Shown here in pieces: positions 32,905-43,363 of a stretch of DNA of 64,000 nt. This DNA is from Sorghum bicolor (taxonomy: Eukaryota; Streptophyta; Magnoliopsida; Poales; Poaceae), in NCBI RefSeq assembly GCF_000003195.3, contig NC_012872.2, forward strand, positions 59,005,695 to 59,069,694. The letters run 5' to 3'. The first letter of the stretch is position 1. Every line of letters begins with the position of its first letter. Below the pieces are notes generated by a model that saw only the letters and a list, made by a program, of their open reading frames with translations, did no database searches and was not told the DNA's origin. Position numbers and translations under genes: made by a program.

Positions 32905-33482
32905 GAACATCAGGACTTCATGCCCCTTGTGCTACATGTGTGGTCGACCCCTCTCGCTGAAACTGATGCTGCTAAAGTCATCACTGCAAAATTCAAAAAC
33001 CTTAGGAAAGTTTTGAAGAATTGGCAAAAAAAAGTTGTCTAATCTCAAATTAGCAATCCGAAATGTTAAATTAGTGTTGACCTTCTTTCTGTTCCTAGAG
33101 GAATTTAGAGATTTATCAATTCCTAAATGGAATTTCAAAAAGCTTCTGGAAAACAAACTTAGCTCTCGTCTCAGACAACAATGCATCTACTAGAAACAAA
33201 GAGGCTCCATCAAATGGGTAACACTGGGTGATGCTAGTACCAAATTCTTTCATGCCAATGCCTCTATCAGGTTTAGAAGAAACCTCATCACCTCCCTTGA
33301 AAATGTCGATGGTGATTTAATCTATGATCATGATACTAAATCCCTCTTGATCTAGGAATCTTTCAGAGAAAGGCTTGAAACCTCCTCTTTTCAAGGTATT
33401 CAATTTAATCTAATTGCTCTAATACAGCATGATACCGACCTCACTTCTCTAGGTCCCTTTTCGAAAGGAGAAAGTTGATTCT

Positions 33483-35019
33483 GTGATAAAGCTTCTCCCA
33501 TCTAATAAAGCCCCTGGTCCAAATGGTTTCAACACTGATTTTATAAAAAGTTATTGGCATATTATTTGTAATGATTTCTATCAACTCTGCAATGCATTTT
33601 ATAATGGATCCATTTGCCTGCAAAGCTTAAATGGATCTCATATTACCCTAGTCCCCAAACACGACAATGCAGTCAAGGTTTCAGACTTTAGACTAATATC
33701 ACTCCTCAATACCTCCATCAAGATCCTGACCAAGTTGCTAGCCAACAGGTTACAAAGAGTAATACCTAAGCTGATACACAAAAACAAGTATGGCTTTCTT
33801 AAAGGGAGGACAATTCAGGATTGCTTGGCTTGGTCTCTAGAATATCTTCACCTTTGTCATCAGTTGAGAAAAGAAACCATCATTTTAAAGCTTGATTTTA
33901 AAAAACCTTTCACAAAGTCGAGCACCAACTTATGATTTAGATTATGCAACAAAAAGGGCTTCGTGCAAGATGGGTTGCCTATATAAAGATGATCTTTGGA
34001 TGTGGCACCTCAGCTGTTCTGCTAAATAGGATCAAAAAGTTTTTCATTGCAAGCATGGTGTTAGACAGGGTGATCTTTTATCACCTTTGCTTTTTGTCTT
34101 GGCTGCTGATTTTATTCAGACCATTCTAAATACTGCTAAACAGTGTGGGATCCTTTCTCTGCCTTTAGATCTCCCACATGACCAGGATTTTCCTATTTTA
34201 CAGTATGCTGATGACACTTTGATTTTTATGCAAGGTGATGCTAGACAAATTTTTTTCCTAAAAGCAATCCTAAACTCCTTTGCTGACTCCACTGGTCTAA
34301 AAGTCAACTATGCTAAGTCTATGATGGTTCCAATCAATGTTTTCGAACATAAGATGAATATTTTAGCTAGCACCTTTGGTTGTTCAATTGGGTCTCTTCC
34401 TTTCACCTATCTCGGCTTGCCACTAAGCATCACAAAGCCAACTATAGCTGACTTTTGGCCTCTGGTTTCCAAGTGTGAAAGAATGTTAGTGACAATATCC
34501 TCTTTCATGAGCCAAGCTGGTAGACTTCAAATGACAAATGTTGTCCTCAGTGCTTTACCCACTTATGCCATGTGCGCTTACCTCCTCCCAAAGACAGTGA
34601 TTAGGCAGATTGATAAATTTAGAACGCATTGCTTATGGAGAGGGTCTGATCCACACTCCAAAACCCCCCAAAAAGCTGCCTGGAAGCTGGTCTGTAACTC
34701 TAAAGAAAATGGTGGTTTAGGTGTTCATGATCTTTATATTCAGAATGAAAGTTTGCTACTCAAACATCTCCACAAATTCTTCAATAAATGTGATATTCCT
34801 TGGGTCCAACTCATGTGGAATACCCATTATATTGGTGACTCTATCCCCATTAATGATAGAAAGGGATCCTTTTGGTGGAAAGATATCTTCAAGCTAATGG
34901 GAAAATATAAAGATATGGCCTCTGTTATAATTGGAGATGGCTCAACCTGTCTGTTTTGGTCAGATTTGTGGCATGGACCCCCTCTGAATGTTCAATGTCT
35001 AGAGTTGTTCTCCTTCTAA
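33483..35019 (+). pseudogene. LINE reverse transcriptase pseudogene
   Basis: Reverse transcriptase of the LINE at 32343-35832. The fingers and palm start at 33483-33935 ([20 protein letters not shown], then ILKLDF with the first catalytic Asp). Reading frame is lost near 33918 and again near 34030. It resumes at about 34087 with LLFVLAADFI and the YADD box at 34204-34215, then thumb sequence (SFTYLGLPLS-type) to 35019. At least three frame breaks make it non-functional as read. Confidence 0.85.
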
Positions 35020-35832
35020 AAAGGAATAATGTTTCAGTTCATCTTTTCATGATTGCTAAAAATACATCAGATTTGTTTCATTTGCCTCGCTCTGTAGAAG
35101 CTTACGGCCAGTTCCAAGCCTTGCTCGTCATCTTGGTCAAACCAATGATAACTAGAATTACAAGTGGGGATCTAATATGTTCATCTCAAGTAAAGCTTAT
35201 TTGCATTTGCTAGGCTCTATTATAGTCTCGTCGGTATTTTAGTGGCTCTAGAATTCAATTTGTTTACCAAAGAGGAAAGTCTCTTTTTGGTTAGCTTTGA
35301 ATGATCACCTAAGCACGAGAGAAATCCTAAGAAGAAGAAATGTGGATCTGCCGAGCTATAATTGTGTGCTATGTCATCTGAATGTTGAAGAATCTTTGCA
35401 ACACCTCTTTTCTGGACTGCCCTTTTGCAATTTCTTGCTAGAACATTTTTGGACTGGCTCAGCTGATTTAGGATAATCTGATTGATACAGTACCCCTCTT
35501 CAGGTTACAGATTAACAAGTCTTTCTTCATGGAGATAATTATTGCAACGTTCTAGGAAATCTGGTCTCCTAGAAATGATGTCATCTTTAGAAATCGTAGT
35601 CACTCTTTGCAAGCTGTTAAGTTCATCTTTAAACAGGAGTTAGCTTGGGTTAAGCTCAGGGCTAAGAAGTCTTTTAGTTCCCAGTTGCAGTTATGGCTAG
35701 ACAACTGTGTGTAATCTTGTTATTTTTCTTATTTCCTTCTTTGTCTCCTCATGCTTAATTTCTGGAAACAGTTGTTTCAATTTTTAATAAAGTTACAGTA
35801 GGAGAAAACTCCTCTTGATTCCCTAAAAAAAA

Positions 35833-36293
35833 CTACTGCAGCTAGCTGCTCCCTCCAGCAGTGGAGACCGTTAACAGCCAACACTTTTCATGGGCCTTTT
35901 GCAATATATAAGTGTACAATACAAATGGTGTTCACTTTTTGGATATCAATGGAAAATGAATATATTTCGAGAGTACCCCAAGATGTGTAGGAACAAATAG
36001 GCCATAACAGAATAACTGACATCAAGCATAAACACGCAAAAAGTTCATACTATTTCTTATTTACAACCCTGCGAGACCAGAACGTATATATGCCAGTCAG
36101 GAAGCAAGACACACTGACAAGGAAAAAAAAAAGGAACCCCTCCTTTGCCAGCCTCGGCCCTCCCAGAAGCAAGCTACTTTATTTGCCAATGTGTTTGGCT
36201 AAAGTAATTCTTCTTACATTACAAATATGTTGATAATTATCCCGAACATAACTAGGACGACCAGGGAGTTGATTTGTTCAGGAACCGGAACCT
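35833..36293. other. Spacer between LINE and USP gene
   Basis: No gene. It probably contains the 3' UTR of the minus-strand USP gene ending at 36294. Nothing else is recognised. Confidence 0.4.
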
Positions 36294-37938
36294 TCAGCCT
36301 TGGTTCTTCACAACAAGAACTGGACGCTTAGAATGGTCTACACAGTAGTTACTGACGCTCCCAACAAACAACCTGCATCGACGATAAAGGATAGTGGTCA
36401 GAAAACAGATGGCCAAGTGCTCAGGATTATTCTTGTTGGGTGCCTTGCGCCACATAAAAGGAAGCCGATCCATGGAACACAATATTTTCTTCAAGTTATA
36501 TTGGGTCTCTTCGGAGGAATTGTTGCTCAAAGCAAAACTTGCCAGAAATGGTTTGTGTTAACTGCCGCCCAATATAATGCTCGAGTGACTAAGAAAGAAC
36601 AATTTTGGAATGTGGAGAAAAAGAACTTGCCACTGTCAGTATGTAGTAGTGAAATCGAAGAAATGTCCTAACTACTCATTAAGCCAGAGCTAGAATGTTG
36701 GCTAAACAAGGCTTCCTGGTCAGTAAGCTAGAACTGGAATGTGGCTCAGCTTTTTTCAGAAATGACTTCACAAAGTACTCCTATATTTGATTAACTAGAA
36801 TGCAGCAAGTAGGTGTATATCGTTCCATTAAATATGCAACTTGCGCTCTCCTGTCTCGTGCAATGGTTTTACAAGTTCCTTCAGTCAAATGCACAATGTT
36901 GTTGTTTAACTATCATCAATGAAACTTGAGAGTATTTGATTATATTCACATGAGTAAATTCACATATAAATACAACTACCAATTACTTTGTGCTGGCAAC
37001 TCGGAAAATAGACACATAAACATAATAACGAGATTCAGATACTAAACTATATATACCTTTGTATTGGCCCACGACTGTGGCTTCCAAGAACCAGCAGATC
37101 ACATTTTTCATCTCAGCTGCTTCACATATCACCTCTTTTGCATCTCCTACCTCAACAATTGTCCCTACAGCAACCTGCAATGCAATTCAAACAGGGGTTG
37201 TATAGTGGTAATGGCAATGGTAATTCTAGCTACAACCACCTGCAATTCAAACATGGGGAGGAAGGTAATGGCAGATTGTTGCAACGAAATGGCAATACTG
37301 AATATGTGAAAAACACACACTGTTGCAGTCTGGAATAAGGTAAACAAGCTCTGCTCGATGTCTCAATCTTTGTGCATGTTACGAAGCCAGTGGGCAATGT
37401 TCAGGTAAAGTTGTTTTTTTTACGAAGTCGGGTAAAGTTGTAAGAGCATCTCCAATAGTTTTGTAAATTTCGTTTCCCAAATCATGGTATTTGCCAACTA
37501 CTAAAATTATATGGGAAGAGAAAAAAGAGTTCATCTCCAATAGTTTGGCATAATTCACTTGGCAAAATGAAAATTTGGTCCCACAAACTTATTTTTTCCT
37601 CGGGTAAATTTTTTCCGCGCCATGCGAGGGAGTAGGCGCGCATTTGTCCGCCGCCGCCGAGTCCTTGGCGCCCTTCGCTTCCAGGCGGCTAGCAGTTCCT
37701 GGCGGCCAGCGATACCTCAACGCCTAGCCAGCAGAATCTCGTGCGATCAGCAAGACCTCATTGCATAAGTAAATGATCCGTCCTTCAGCTCCTCAAACAA
37801 GCCCTTCGTCCCTGTCTTTGCTGCCGCAGGTTCTTTGTGCTTAATTCGTAGATGAATTACTTGTTGCCAGGTTGGTTCATATATAGTTTGTTTCATTTTT
37901 TTTGTTCACAATTGTCATTTGCAGGCGGATTAGACGTC

Positions 37939-39262
37939 ATGAGAGCTTCCAAATCACTTCTCCAAAGAGAAATGGAAGACGAATCTTCACGTGATGATGA
38001 TTATTTCATCTTGACGGCTGCTGGAATTGTGCAAATGTTTTCGGGTAAAAAACGTCGTGATTCTGTCCCTGGACATGTCGTTATTTATCGAGATAGAGAA
38101 GGCGGCAATGATAGGATGTTTCAAGATTATTTGGCGGATAATCCAACGTACGGTCCACATTTATTTCGTCGGAGGTTGGTGTTAATTCATCTTTGATTAG
38201 CCCCGTAGTATACAATTTCTATTTATATAGCATGTTCAACTTTTGTTTGTTTTCTTCAGATACAGGATGAGTAGGGAGCTTTTCGTACGCATAATGAATG
38301 CTGTTGAGTCACGTGATGATTACTTTGTGCGAAAAAGAAATGCGGCCAATGTGCTTGGATTAAGTTGCTTCCAAAAAGTCACTGCTGCTTTTCGTATGTT
38401 GACGTATGGGGTTTCTGCTGATGCTACAGATGAGTATGTTTGCATTGACGAAAGTACTGCACTTGAGAGCCTACGTAAGTTTGTTGCTGTAGTTGTTGAT
38501 TTATTTAAAGATGAATACCTAAGACATCCCACTGAGGCTGACACAGCACGCTTAATGAGACTCGGACAGCAAAAAGGTTTTCCTGGAATGTTGGGGTCCA
38601 TCGACTGTATGCATTGGGCGTGGAAGAATTGTAGGGCATGAGAACAAGCCAACTATTATTCTAGAAGCTGTTGCTTCGAACGACCTTTGGATTTGGCATG
38701 CTTTTTTTTGGAATGCCTGGGTCTCATAATGACATCAATGTCCTTCACCGGTCTCCTTTATTTGAAAACCTGGCAGAGGGTCGAGCTCGAGAGGTCAACT
38801 ACACAATTAATGGTCATGATTATAATATGGGTTATTATCTAGCAGATGGTATATATCCCACATGGGCTACTTTAGTCAAGTCCATATCTCTTCCTATGGG
38901 GAACAAGAAGAAATATTTTGCCAAGGCACAAGAAGCAGCGAGGAAGGATGTCGAAAGAGCTTTTGGGGTTCTGCAATCCAGGTTCGCCATTGTGCGAGGA
39001 CCAGCTCGCTTGTGGGACACAGAAACACTAGGGTTGATCATGAAGGCTTGTGTGATCATACACAATATGATTGTTGAAGATGAAGGATTCGTCGACCATA
39101 GATTACGGTGGTCAAAATGTGCAACCTTCTCGTGGCCAGCCTACACGAACACTTCATGAATTTATTGATGCACATAAAAGGATCAGAGACAAAGAAAAAC
39201 ATTTCCAGTTAAAAGAAGACCTCATTGAGCACCTATGGAACCATCATCCAGATTTATATTAG
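37939..39262 (+). pseudogene. PIF/Harbinger transposase (DDE), decayed
   Basis: A DDE_Tnp_4 type transposase that would cut at TIRs and integrate at TWA sites. Exon 1 37939-38174 and exon 2 from 38260 join cleanly (FRRR-YRMSRELF). The catalytic triad is visible: Asp in GSIDCMHW (38603), Asp in GSHNDIN (38731) and Glu in DVERAFGVLQ (38953). Three lesions break it. About 25-30 bases are lost at 38632-38642 between GGGCATG repeats, giving WKNCRA-stop. A T8 run at 38702-38709 shifts the frame between WIWHAFF and GMPGSHND. A frame change near 39095 precedes the conserved tail RTLHEFIDAHKRIRDKE. Inactive as read. Confidence 0.88.
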
Positions 39263-40078
39263 CTATATATATCTAATGTACTCATTTAAATTAGTGTGCC
39301 ATCGCTTTATTGTAATAAACATTTTTTAAAACAAGTGTGTCATGAGTTCTATCTTTTTATAAACAAATGTGTCGTCGTTGCATGTATTTAGTTGCAGAGA
39401 GAGTCACATTATCATGAACAATCAAAAGAGCGGCATTTTCCTACATGTTAATGAGTGCAGTTTGCACATGCGTCCTACTTCAGCTGAATCCTAGCTTCAG
39501 ATCAGCAGCACCATGCATCTGAACCCCGACTCCAAGGTCTCCAGTCTGACCAGACGAAAGCATCTATCTCAAGTAATCAGTTGGTTCCTTCATATGGCCT
39601 TTGCTTGCACAAACAGAAACAATGGAGTTCCATGAGATGACATCCTCAGAAAGGATATCAGCCGCACACAACAGGCATCGTAAAAACGACGTTTGTATGG
39701 ACACAGCAAGCAACATATAAAATAGATATAAAACATAAATAAATTCTTGTCTGAAACGTAAATGACTTAATATGAAAACGTTCTGTGAAGCACACCAAAC
39801 ATAAATACATTGTTCTCTGAAACATAAAAAATTAATCAAATCTAATTTGCCAAACGTCGAGCGATGATATTTTGCTGCATCGTTTCGTAGTATTATTGTC
39901 GCTGCAGCGGGGTGAGAGAGGTCATGTCCATTTGCATTATTTCTTTTTCCTCTTTGATTAAGTCAGATTCAGCTCTTTTTTCTTCTATTGAAAATCGCTT
40001 CTTCTCTAGCTCAAGTGAAACTAGGAACCTCTCCCCTTTCTTCTTCTCTCTCTCTAAATCAAAAGCCTCCTTTTTACT
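39263..40078. other. Harbinger internal spacer
   Basis: Non-coding sequence between the convergent transposase and Myb-like ORFs of element A. AT-rich, no recognised motif; presumably holds both 3' UTRs. Confidence 0.45.
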
Positions 40079-40967
40079 CTACAACTTGTCCAATGCCTCC
40101 ATGCAAGCTTCGGTTCCGCCTCGCTTCAGAGCTTCTTTTGCTATCTTCTGACCTTGTGGCCTCATTCTTGCTTCGGAATGTGGTACTGCAATCCCTGTGA
40201 CATCTTCAGCATTGATGGCAGCTACAGTCCTGGGCGTGGAGTCTATGTTAACCTTCTGTTTTTTCTTACTGGTTTGTTTGTGCTGCTCAGCTAGTTCCTT
40301 CCTCTTGGCCTGCCACTTGTCTTCTTTATTCAACTTATTCCAACATGGTAAAAGAGTAAATGACTTCTTGTCTTCGTCTAATCCCTTGTACACCTTCCAG
40401 TGCTTGAGAAATCTGCACATGATAATAATCTTCACAAATGAACCAGATACATAAATAAAAATTAAAAAAAATTAAAGAACGAACAAAGAAACAAACCATA
40501 TCTTGAATAGTTGCTCCACTTTGATTCCTTTGCTCAACCTTCTCGTAGCATGCACAAAACTTATTCACTTCCTTCTGAATAGTCAGCCACCTATGCATAA
40601 TCGAACTCTCTGACCTAGAAGCTGGAGTTGTCTTGTGTTCCTCAAAGTAAGCTCGAATTCTACCCCAAAATGACGAACGGGTTTGATTAGCTCCATGAAT
40701 AGGATCTTTGCTAACGTTCAACCAAGCTGAGCATACAGCTATATCCTCATCGTCATCAAAATTTTTGGTCCTCTTAGACGAACCTTTTGTACTGGTACGA
40801 CGTCCGGCACCTTGTTGTGGCTGCACTTGCTCATCAACTAGTTGCGCTTCACAAGCCATGTCATTAATTTCTTGAGTCTCCACTGTAGGAAAGGTCAAGT
40901 CTTCCAAACTAGGAACATCAACATAATCTCCCGTCACCAGGTTTGTAAAATATCCACCTCCTTCCAT
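40079..40967 (-). pseudogene. PIF/Harbinger Myb/SANT-like ORF1
   Basis: The accessory DNA-binding protein of PIF/Harbinger elements, needed with the transposase for nuclear import and TIR binding. Exon 40497-40967 starts MEGGGYF and holds the trihelix-like core CSAWLNVSKDPI, SSFWGRIRAYFEEHK and IMHRWLTIQKEVNKF. A GT..AG intron (40413-40496) leads to exon 40079-40412 with SFTLLPCWNKL and a basic KKKQK region, typical of the NAM-associated C-terminal domain. Shortly after the acceptor the frame changes (ISQAL, then one extra G near 40400, then KVYKGLDEDKK), so it is probably broken. It is convergent with the transposase, the usual layout for PIF elements. Confidence 0.82.
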
Positions 40968-41770
40968 TGGAGCAAAACTACAAATTAAGACAAATAAATC
41001 AATGACAAGTCGATTCAACATAACAGTAATGCACCATAAAGTGTAAATAAACTACAATGTCCACAAACAACAATGCATAAATATTATAAATTTGGACGAA
41101 TACATAAATGAAAAATCCATAGACGTCTCTACTGTGTGTAACAATGAAACAATTCTGCAGATGCTTTCGATAATTTTCTTCTATCTAGGCTCCAATTCCT
41201 GACTGCAATTTTCATCAGGCATCCAGGCACTGGTGTATCTGAAGCCAAATCAGATAGGCGATCCTTGAATCGATCACATGGGCTAGCATCAGTACACATC
41301 ACAAGGGGCTAGCTCCTTGAATCCATCGCAACAAGATGCAAAGCAGGCTGTGTACGTAGCTAGCAGTAGTGTGTGGTTGTGCGTGATTAAGGCTAAGGTA
41401 CATCATGTGTACGTTGTAGATCAAAGAACATCCGTCTACTTGGTTCTATTCCACCATGGCGCAGGCCAGCCAGCGTCGGTGCCTTTTTGCATCACCACTA
41501 GCCTCCTCGTCCGGCGCCGTGCAACGAACGAGAGGAGCAGTCGACGATTGCATCGCGAGAACGGACAAGAACAAGAATCTATACCTGAACCCTAGCAGCC
41601 GGCGGCGTCGCTGATCCTGTCCGCTACACGGCAATTGGGCTTCGCGGAGCGCGGGAAGGCGACGGATTCCTCTTCGTGCGCGCGGGAAGAAGGCGGCGGC
41701 GCGGAGAGAAGCCAGATGCGCGCGACGTGAAGACGCGTATATTTGCGCGTGATGAAGGAAATTATGCCAA
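40968..41770. other. Harbinger 5' region of ORF1, non-coding
   Basis: Presumed promoter and leader of the Myb-like ORF inside element A. GC content rises at 41440-41745. No family signature was found in the short frames. Confidence 0.4.
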
Positions 41771-42013
41771 GGCCTTGTTTAGTTCCGAAAAGTGAAAAGT
41801 TTTCAGTACTGTAGCACTTTCGTTTGTTTGTGACAAATATTATCCAATCATGGACTAACTAGGATCAAAAGATTCGTCTCGTAATTTCCAGCTAAACTGT
41901 GTAATTAGTTTTTGTTTTCGTCTATATTTAATGTTTCATGCATGTGCCACAAGATTCGATGTGACGGGGAATCTTGAAAACTTTTTGGTTTTCAGGGTGA
42001 ACTAAACAAGGCC
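41771..42013. mobile_element. GGCCTTGTTTAG-family MITE inside Harbinger, TSD CAA
   Basis: Ends GGCCTTGTTTAGTTCC and GTGAACTAAACAAGGCC, 243 bp, with CAA on both sides (41768-41770, 42014-42016). It is close in sequence to the 17076 member and lies near the right end of element A, so it is younger than that element. Confidence 0.85.
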
Positions 42014-42118
42014 CAAGTTCCAAAAGATGCCAAAGGAGGATGCCAAACTATTGGAGAGAGATTTTTCTTCTTTTTCCAAAAAATCAAGGATGTCAAAGGG
42101 TTTTGCAAAACTGTTGGA

Positions 42119-43184
42119 GATGCTCTCCAACAACTCCTTAAAATTCACTTGGTATATCTTGAGTTATAGGAACTTGCTATTTTGTTTGGCAAGGAGAAAA
42201 ATGAAGTGTCTCCAACAAATTGGTATTTTCACTTGGTAAAATTGAAAAAAAAAATAGGCCCACCTTTGTCAAACCGGTACTGGGTCTTCCAATCACGTGA
42301 AATTGGCTTACCTGCACGTCGCGTGCGTGGCCGCCGCCGCCGGTCGACCGCGACCGTACTTCCCCGATCGAAGCCTGACGGAACGAAGTCGGCGTCGTTC
42401 AGCTAGTCCACCGAGGGAAGCCTCACGGAACGAAGCCGGCCAGCACTTCTGCGTGAAGAAGTCGGACAGCACCGGCGGGTCGTCGGCGGGGACGAAGGAG
42501 AGCCCGTGGCGTCTGTGCACGCCGGCGGAGGTGGAGCAGGTGAAGCTGCTGCTGTGCGTGGTGCCCATCTTCGCGTGCACCATCGTGTTCAACACCATCC
42601 TGGCGCAGCTGCAGACCTTCTCCGTGCAGCACGGCAGTGCAGCAGGGCAGCGCCATGGACGTCCCGCCGGCGTCGCTGCAAGCGATCCCCTACATCATGC
42701 TCGTGGCGCTCGTCCCGGCGTACGAGGCCGCCTTCGTCCCCGCCATGCGCCGCCTCACGGGCATCGCCACGGGGATCACCCCGCTCCAGCGCATCGGCGT
42801 CGGCCTCTTCGCCGTCACCTTCTCCATGGTCGCCGCCGCGCTCGTCGAGGCCCGCCGGCGCCGCCACGCCACGGACGGCGGACGGCTCCTCTCCATCTTC
42901 TGGATCGCGCCGCGGACGGTGGGGATGGAGAAGTCGATCGACGACGGGGAGGGTTTGGCGCGCACCGGGGAAGATCGCTCGCGCGCGTGGGAGAGAAACA
43001 TCGAAGCCCGAAAACTGCGATACGCAGTGTATGCCGCGCGCGGAGATATACGCGTGCGGTGTCGATGTTTAGCAAGTTGGGAAATATACCAACTGAATTT
43101 AAGGAGTTATTGGAGATGTGTTTTTGTGTTTTTCTCAAAATAATAAGAATACCAAGTGGATTTGAGGAGTTGTTGGAGATGCTC
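42119..43184. mobile_element. Pack-type Harbinger element B carrying a gene fragment
   Basis: Left TIR TCTCCAACAACTCCTTAAAAT and reverse-complemented right TIR TCTCCAACAACTCCTCAAATC are closely related, followed on both arms by CACTTGGTAT. A second internal copy of the right arm (GGAGTTATTGGAGATG) lies near 43100. No transposase. The interior is GC-rich and encodes part of an NRT1/PTR transporter, so this is a gene-capturing non-autonomous element. Confidence 0.75.
42428..42909 (+). pseudogene. Captured NRT1/PTR (NPF) transporter exon fragment
   Basis: The sense strand encodes internal sequence of a proton-coupled nitrate/peptide transporter. FCVKKSDS and CTPAEVEQVK are followed by LLCVVPIFACTIVFNTILAQ, then MDVPPASLQAIPYIMLVA, FVPAMRRLTGIATGITPLQR and a transmembrane run ending VEARRRR, cut off at LLSIFWIAP. 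In the family this is the region between the central loop and the late transmembrane helices. About 13 bp (GTGCAG-flanked) is inserted near 42628-42641, where SVQ should run into QGSAMD, and shifts the frame. No start, upstream helices or C terminus are present. It is a transduplicated piece, not a gene. Confidence 0.85.
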
Positions 43185-43363
43185 TAAGAAGTTGCAACCT
43201 AAATCTCTCTATGGCTCTGGAAAAGGAAACCGGATCTGCAGTGCACGTACCCCATGCTCAGCGTAGATGGCCCTGACCTTGTCGAGGAGCGCCTGCGTGA
43301 ACTGCCTCTGCTGCTCCTGCATCGACTTGATGAGCTCCGGAGCTACCAGAGGAACGATGCCAA

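Larger units (their letters stand above)
32343..35832 (+). mobile_element. 5'-truncated, decayed LINE (L1-type)
   Basis: The plus strand reads as the endonuclease-RT linker, reverse transcriptase and C-terminal Cys/His region of a plant L1-type LINE, broken by frameshifts and stops. Linker words (RFENFWMEHQDF, GDASTKFFHANAS) precede the RT, which keeps APGPNGFN, the KLDF Asp motif and QYADDT. The C-terminal end (SYNCVLCHLNVEESLQHLF) is followed by an AATAAAG-containing tail and A8 near 35825-35832. No endonuclease is visible, so it is 5'-truncated. A younger minus-strand LINE fragment interrupts it at 32457-32904. Its own TSD was not identified. Confidence 0.85.
37444..43184. mobile_element. 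PIF/Harbinger composite, TSD TAA
   Basis: Outer ends are GAGCATCTCCAATAGTTTTG and, reverse-complemented, GAGCATCTCCAACAACTCCTC. TAA lies directly outside both (37441-37443 and 43185-43187). Internally a right terminus (GTTGGAGATGCTC, ending 42125) abuts a left terminus (TCTCCAACAACTCC), so two related elements stand back to back. The left is the potentially autonomous element A with transposase and Myb-like ORF; the right is element B with a captured gene piece. One TSD pair for the whole suggests they moved as a unit or that B inserted at A's end. It resides in the USP intron. Confidence 0.85.
36294..43363 (-). pseudogene. Universal stress protein (USP) gene split by a transposon composite
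   Basis: Three minus-strand exons join into the C-terminal two thirds of a plant USP, a small ATP-binding-fold stress protein. Exon 43251-43363 encodes PELIKSMQEQQRQFTQALL and AIYAEHG. Exon 37057-37174 encodes VAVGTIVEVGDAKEVICEAAE and, after a frame change, CDLLVLGSHSRGPIQ with the GSHSRG nucleotide-loop motif. Exon 36294-36372 encodes RLFVGSVSNYCVDHSKRPVLVVK and stop. Splice sites are GT..AG and phases fit, except that the middle exon is 1 bp short: an A-run has five As where six restore the frame. The intron between the first two exons holds the 5.74-kb PIF/Harbinger composite with TAA TSDs. The 5' exon with the ATG was not found upstream of 43363, where sequence turns into repeats. Probably a broken gene. 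Confidence 0.78.
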
